NCBI GenBank assembly: GCA_900550285.1
Contig: URRW01000040.1
Location: 1 to 16,895 of the forward strand
Direction of reading: 5' to 3'
Source: an uncultured Lachnospiraceae bacterium
Lineage (GTDB): Bacteria > Bacillota > Clostridia > Lachnospirales > Lachnospiraceae
DNA: 16,895 nt
In this document: one piece after another, positions 14,024 to 16,895 of the stretch
Layout of the letters: each line of letters begins with the position of its first letter
Numbering within the stretch: position 1 is the first letter of the stretch
The notes under the pieces: generated by a model
The model's input: the letters and a program-made list of their open reading frames with translations, nothing else
What the model was told of the DNA's origin: nothing
Database searches by the model: none
Program-made: the position numbers and the translations under genes

Positions 14024-15126
14024 TTTCCCTCCACTTCTGCCGTTTCGCCGTTTTCGGCTTCAAACTGTCTCATAAAAGCAGTCAGCGCTTCCACGCCCTC
14101 GATGGGCATGGCGTTGTAAATACTCGCCCGCATGCCGCCCACGCTCCTGTGCCCTTTCAGGTTTTCCAATCCGTACCGTTTTGCTTCCGATACAAATTTT
14201 TCGTCCAGCGCGCTGTTTCCGGTCACAAAGGGGACGTTCATCAGCGAACGGTCCTCTTTTCTGACTGTTCCGGAAAACAGCCTGCTTTCATCCAGAAAAT
14301 CATACAGGATTTTTGCCTTTCTCCCGTTATATTCCTTCATCGCTTCCAGCCCGCCGCGCTTTTTTAACCACTCAAACACCTTGCCGCACATATAAATGCC
14401 GTATGCAGGCGGCGTATTGTATAAAGAATGCGCGTCCGCATGAACCTTATAGCGCAGCATCGTCGGCGTACCATCAAGCACGTCCTCCCGGATCAGATCC
14501 TTGCGGATAATGACGATCACAACGCCCGCAGGGCCGATATTTTTCTGGACGCCCCCATAAATTATCCCATATTTTGTCACATCCACCGGCTCCGACAAAA
14601 AACAGGAAGAAACGTCGGAGACGAGCGGCTTGCCCTTCGTATCTGGCAGCGTTTTGAATTTCGTCCCGTAGATCGTGTTGTTTTCACAGATGTATACATA
14701 ATCCGCAGCTGCGTCGACCAAAAGATCGGAGCAGTCCGGGATATAGGAAAAGTTCTGATCCTCGGAAGAGGCAAGCACATTTGCCCTTCCGTACATCGAC
14801 GCTTCTTTCCACGCCTTTTTTGCCCACTGCCCCGTAATGATGTAGTCTGCGACGCGGTTTTTCATCAGGTTCATCGGGATCATCGCAAACTGCTGGCTGG
14901 CTCCGCCCTGCAAAAACAGCACCTCATAGTCGTCCGGGATCCCCAGCAGCTCCCGCAGGTCTGCCTCCGCCTTTTCGATGATCTGCTGATACATCTTCGA
15001 ACGGTGGCTCATCTCCATCACAGACATCCCGCATCCTCTGTAATCCAGCATTTCCTCCGCCGCTTCCCGCAAAACCTCCTCCGGCAGAACCGCCGGACCC
15101 GCGCTGAAATTATAAACTCTCGCCAT
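14002..15126 (-). CDS. serC: Phosphoserine aminotransferase
   Basis: SerC converts 3-phosphohydroxypyruvate and glutamate to phosphoserine and 2-oxoglutarate, using PLP. The 374-residue protein starts MARVYNFSAGPAVLPEEVL, the classic N-terminus. It has GMSVMEMSHRS (33-43), LQGGASQQFAMIP (72-84), SDVSSCFLSEPVDV (170-183) and GGVQKNIGPAG with Schiff-base Lys195. The later GHRSVGGMRASIYNAM motif binds the phosphate. It is about a dozen residues longer than usual at the C-terminus, in the part that overlaps serA. GGGAGGAGAGG precedes the ATG. A TTGACA lies at 15164-15169 but no good -10 follows at the right distance, so its promoter is unclear. Confidence 0.96.
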   Translation of the reverse strand: MARVYNFSAGPAVLPEEVLREAAEEMLDYRGCGMSVMEMSHRSKMYQQIIEKAEADLRELLGIPDDYEVLFLQGGASQQFAMIPMNLMKNRVADYIITGQWAKKAWKEASMYGRANVLASSEDQNFSYIPDCSDLLVDAAADYVYICENNTIYGTKFKTLPDTKGKPLVSDVSSCFLSEPVDVTKYGIIYGGVQKNIGPAGVVIVIIRKDLIREDVLDGTPTMLRYKVHADAHSLYNTPPAYGIYMCGKVFEWLKKRGGLEAMKEYNGRKAKILYDFLDESRLFSGTVRKEDRSLMNVPFVTGNSALDEKFVSEAKRYGLENLKGHRSVGGMRASIYNAMPIEGVEALTAFMRQFEAENGETAEVEGKCGNIIA

Positions 15127-15171
15127 GTCCTCTCCTCCCTGTTCCAGTCATACCGCAAAAATATGTCAAAT

Positions 15172-15249
15172 AAAAAGTATGCGCCCTGCCGCACACCCGT
15201 GCCGAGCGCGTTTGCCGTCAGGCAATAGGCTCCCTTCGCGCGAGTGCAC
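15172..15249 (-). repeat. Dispersed 78-bp intergenic repeat, copy C
   Basis: Reading on the minus strand from GTGCAC to TACTTTTT, it matches copy A at 66 of 78 positions without gaps. It keeps CGCG/CGCG and TTGCC-TGAC-GGCAA, and the outer helix keeps five pairs including T-G. It lies between the ilvB terminator/palindrome and serC. The serC upstream TTGACA is just outside its 3' end. Confidence 0.85.
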
Positions 15250-15255
15250 ATAATC

Positions 15256-15304
15256 GCATTTTTTATTCGATTGGAAAAGAACTTTTCAATCGAATAAAAA
15301 ATGC
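15256..15304. repeat. 49-bp near-perfect palindrome behind ilvB
   Basis: Arms of 17 bp (15256-15272 and 15288-15304) plus 6 bp (15274-15279 and 15282-15287) pair perfectly, with one unpaired G (15273) and a 2-nt centre. It includes the T-tract of the ilvB terminator as one arm and its mirror copy next to repeat C as the other. Confidence 0.85.
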
Positions 15305-15336
15305 AGGTACAGCCTTTTCGCCTATTGTACCCGCAT
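15295..15336 (-). terminator. Intrinsic terminator of ilvB
   Basis: On the minus strand ATGCGGGTACA (15326-15336) pairs with TGTACCTGCAT (15301-15311) with one G-T pair, followed by T6 and A. It lies about 45 bp after the ilvB stop codon and separates ilvB from serC. Confidence 0.85.
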
Positions 15337-15379
15337 CTTTCGCTTTAGTCAACTACTACGTTAAATTATTTGGCAACTG

Positions 15380-16895
15380 TTACATCATATTCCTACGCTT
15401 TTTTAAGTCGTCCCCGTCGAACACCTCGCTGATCGCCGCCCCTGCCGGAACCATCGGAAATACCTTATCGTCCTTCGGGATCTGGCAGTCGATCACCACA
15501 GGCTTATTCAGCGCGATCGCCTTTTTCAGCGCAGGGGCAACCTCCTGCTTTGTCCGCACGCGGATCGCCTCACAGCCCAGCCCTTCCGCCACTTTGCAAA
15601 AGTCCACGCTGTCCTCCAAAACGGTCTGGGAATAACGCTCCCCATAAAAAAGCGTCTGCCACTGGCGCACCATTCCGAGCACATGATTGTTGATCACGAT
15701 CTGGATGATCGGGATCTGATAGCGGCTCGCCGTCGCCAGCTCGTTTAAATTCATGCGGAAGCACCCGTCTCCCGCGATATTGACGCAGATTTTTTCAGGG
15801 CAGCCCATTTTTGCCCCGATACACGCGCCAAGCCCATAGCCCATCGTGCCAAGCCCGCCCGACGAAAGGAAGGTGCGCGGTTTTGTATAATGATAATACT
15901 GTGCCGCCCACATTTGATGCTGTCCCACGTCGGTCGTGATCACGGCGTTTCCCTCCGTGATTCGGTCAAGCTCCTCCATAATGTAGGGGCAGCTCAGCTC
16001 CGTTTTGTCATATTTTAACGGATATTTCTCTTTCAGCTTTCTGATATGCGCCGTCCATTCCCCGTGGTCTGCCTGATCCATGGCAGCCGTCAGCTTCTGC
16101 AGCACCTCTTTTAAATCGCCCACAACAGAAACGTCCGCATGCACGTTTTTGTTGATTTCCGCCGCGTCGATGTCGATATGCAGGATCTTCGCATTTTTTG
16201 CAAAAAGAGACGCATTGCCGACGACGCGGTCCGAAAATCGCGCGCCCAGCGCCACCAAAAGGTCGCACTCACTCACGCCCAGATTCGAGGTTTTCGTGCC
16301 GTGCATACCGATCATCCCGGTATAGAGCGGATCGTATCCGTCGTATCCGCCTTTTCCCATCAGCGTATCGCACACCGGCGCATCCAGCCTTTTGGAAAAG
16401 GCGTGCGCCTCCTCAGACGCCCCGGATAAGATCACGCCGCCGCCTATACAGATGTAGGGCTTTTTGCTGGCTGCGATCAGGGAAAGCGCGGCATCCAAAT
16501 CCGACTGCGCATATCTGCTCTTTTTCACAGCTGCTGCCGGTTTTTTCGGCGTAAATTCACATACTGCCGCCGTCACATCCTTTGTCACGTCCACGAGCAC
16601 CGGCCCCGGACGCCCCGACTGTGCGATATGGAACGCCCTGCGCAGCGTTTCCGCCAGAATAGCCACGTCCTTTACAATATAGCCGTGCTTTGTGATCGGC
16701 ATTGTCACGCCCGCAATGTCAACCTCCTGAAAGGAGTCCTTTCCCAGAAGCGGCAGGTTTACGTTGCAGGTGATCGCCACCATGGGAACCGAATCCATGT
16801 ATGCCGTAGCGATCCCCGTTACCAGATTGGTCGCGCCCGGCCCGCTGGTCGCCATGCACACGCCCACCTTCCCCGTGGCGCGCGCATAGCCGTCC
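15380..16895 (-). CDS. ilvB: Acetolactate synthase, large catalytic subunit (5' end outside window)
   Basis: The frame runs in from the right edge with DGYARATGK ahead of GVCMATSGPGATNLVTGI, so about 65-75 N-terminal residues, including the ThDP-activating Glu, are missing. It joins two pyruvates to acetolactate, or pyruvate and 2-oxobutyrate, in branched-chain amino acid synthesis, with ThDP, Mg and FAD. Visible are the central FAD-binding domain (GALGARFSDR-like ALGARFSDRV), the SSGGLGTMGYGLGA stretch, the ThDP motif GDGCFRMNLNELATA...INN and LGMVRQWQTLFYGERYS. The C-terminus PMVPAGAAISEVF is typical of the biosynthetic anabolic type rather than the catabolic AlsS. The regulatory subunit IlvN is not within the window. 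Confidence 0.95.
   Translation of the reverse strand, partial: DGYARATGKVGVCMATSGPGATNLVTGIATAYMDSVPMVAITCNVNLPLLGKDSFQEVDIAGVTMPITKHGYIVKDVAILAETLRRAFHIAQSGRPGPVLVDVTKDVTAAVCEFTPKKPAAAVKKSRYAQSDLDAALSLIAASKKPYICIGGGVILSGASEEAHAFSKRLDAPVCDTLMGKGGYDGYDPLYTGMIGMHGTKTSNLGVSECDLLVALGARFSDRVVGNASLFAKNAKILHIDIDAAEINKNVHADVSVVGDLKEVLQKLTAAMDQADHGEWTAHIRKLKEKYPLKYDKTELSCPYIMEELDRITEGNAVITTDVGQHQMWAAQYYHYTKPRTFLSSGGLGTMGYGLGACIGAKMGCPEKICVNIAGDGCFRMNLNELATASRYQIPIIQIVINNHVLGMVRQWQTLFYGERYSQTVLEDSVDFCKVAEGLGCEAIRVRTKQEVAPALKKAIALNKPVVIDCQIPKDDKVFPMVPAGAAISEVFDGDDLKKRRNMM

Noticed and set aside
15018..15251. 77-codon frame starting in repeat C (MCTRAKGAYCL...)
   Set aside because: It runs from the dispersed repeat through the serC ribosome binding site into serC. 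The repeat's substitutions show no third-position bias in the closest pair and there is no ribosome site.

Overview
The window looks like a chromosomal segment of a Clostridia bacterium, most likely Lachnospiraceae. The reasons are a small Cys/Asp/Glu-rich protein that I recognise as the DUF6472 type typical of that family, strong AGGAGG-like ribosome binding sites, consensus sigma-A promoters, many tight 4-20 bp gene overlaps, and the clostridial short type of SerA with a C-terminal ACT domain. I see no phage, insertion sequence, CRISPR array or rRNA. Almost all genes lie on the minus strand. Exceptions are a tRNA-Thr and one small unrecognised gene.

Layout by position. 1-1294: a membrane-anchored coiled-coil protein, cut by the left edge, with eight tandem 21-bp repeats; it follows a ~350-nt structured leader with its own promoter. 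1750-4522 (transcribed right to left): an operon of an aspartate aminotransferase, the two halves of a split ThrE-type threonine/serine exporter, and the DUF6472 protein. 4748-4909: tRNA-Thr(CGT) with promoter and terminator. 5063-8693: a heterodimeric ABC exporter with one degenerate ATP site, behind a promoter and an intrinsic terminator that look like an attenuator. 8860-12083: glycogen branching enzyme glgB overlapping an mscS channel gene. 12143-12748: a divergent plus-strand unit with a ~220-nt structured leader, a 95-residue protein and a terminator. 12860-15126: serC and serA, overlapping. 15380-16895: ilvB, cut by the right edge.

The genes are mostly housekeeping: serine synthesis (SerC, SerA), branched-chain amino acid synthesis (IlvB), aspartate transamination plus amino acid export, glycogen branching, osmotic protection and efflux. 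The less ordinary content is between the genes. There is a 78-bp nested-hairpin repeat in three indel-free copies, each sitting just behind a terminator. There are two long leaders with strong pairing potential, upstream of the coiled-coil gene and of the 95-residue gene, that I cannot assign to a known RNA class. There is also a candidate attenuator ahead of the ABC exporter and a 49-bp near-perfect palindrome behind ilvB. All structures were worked out by eye and need folding and covariation tests.
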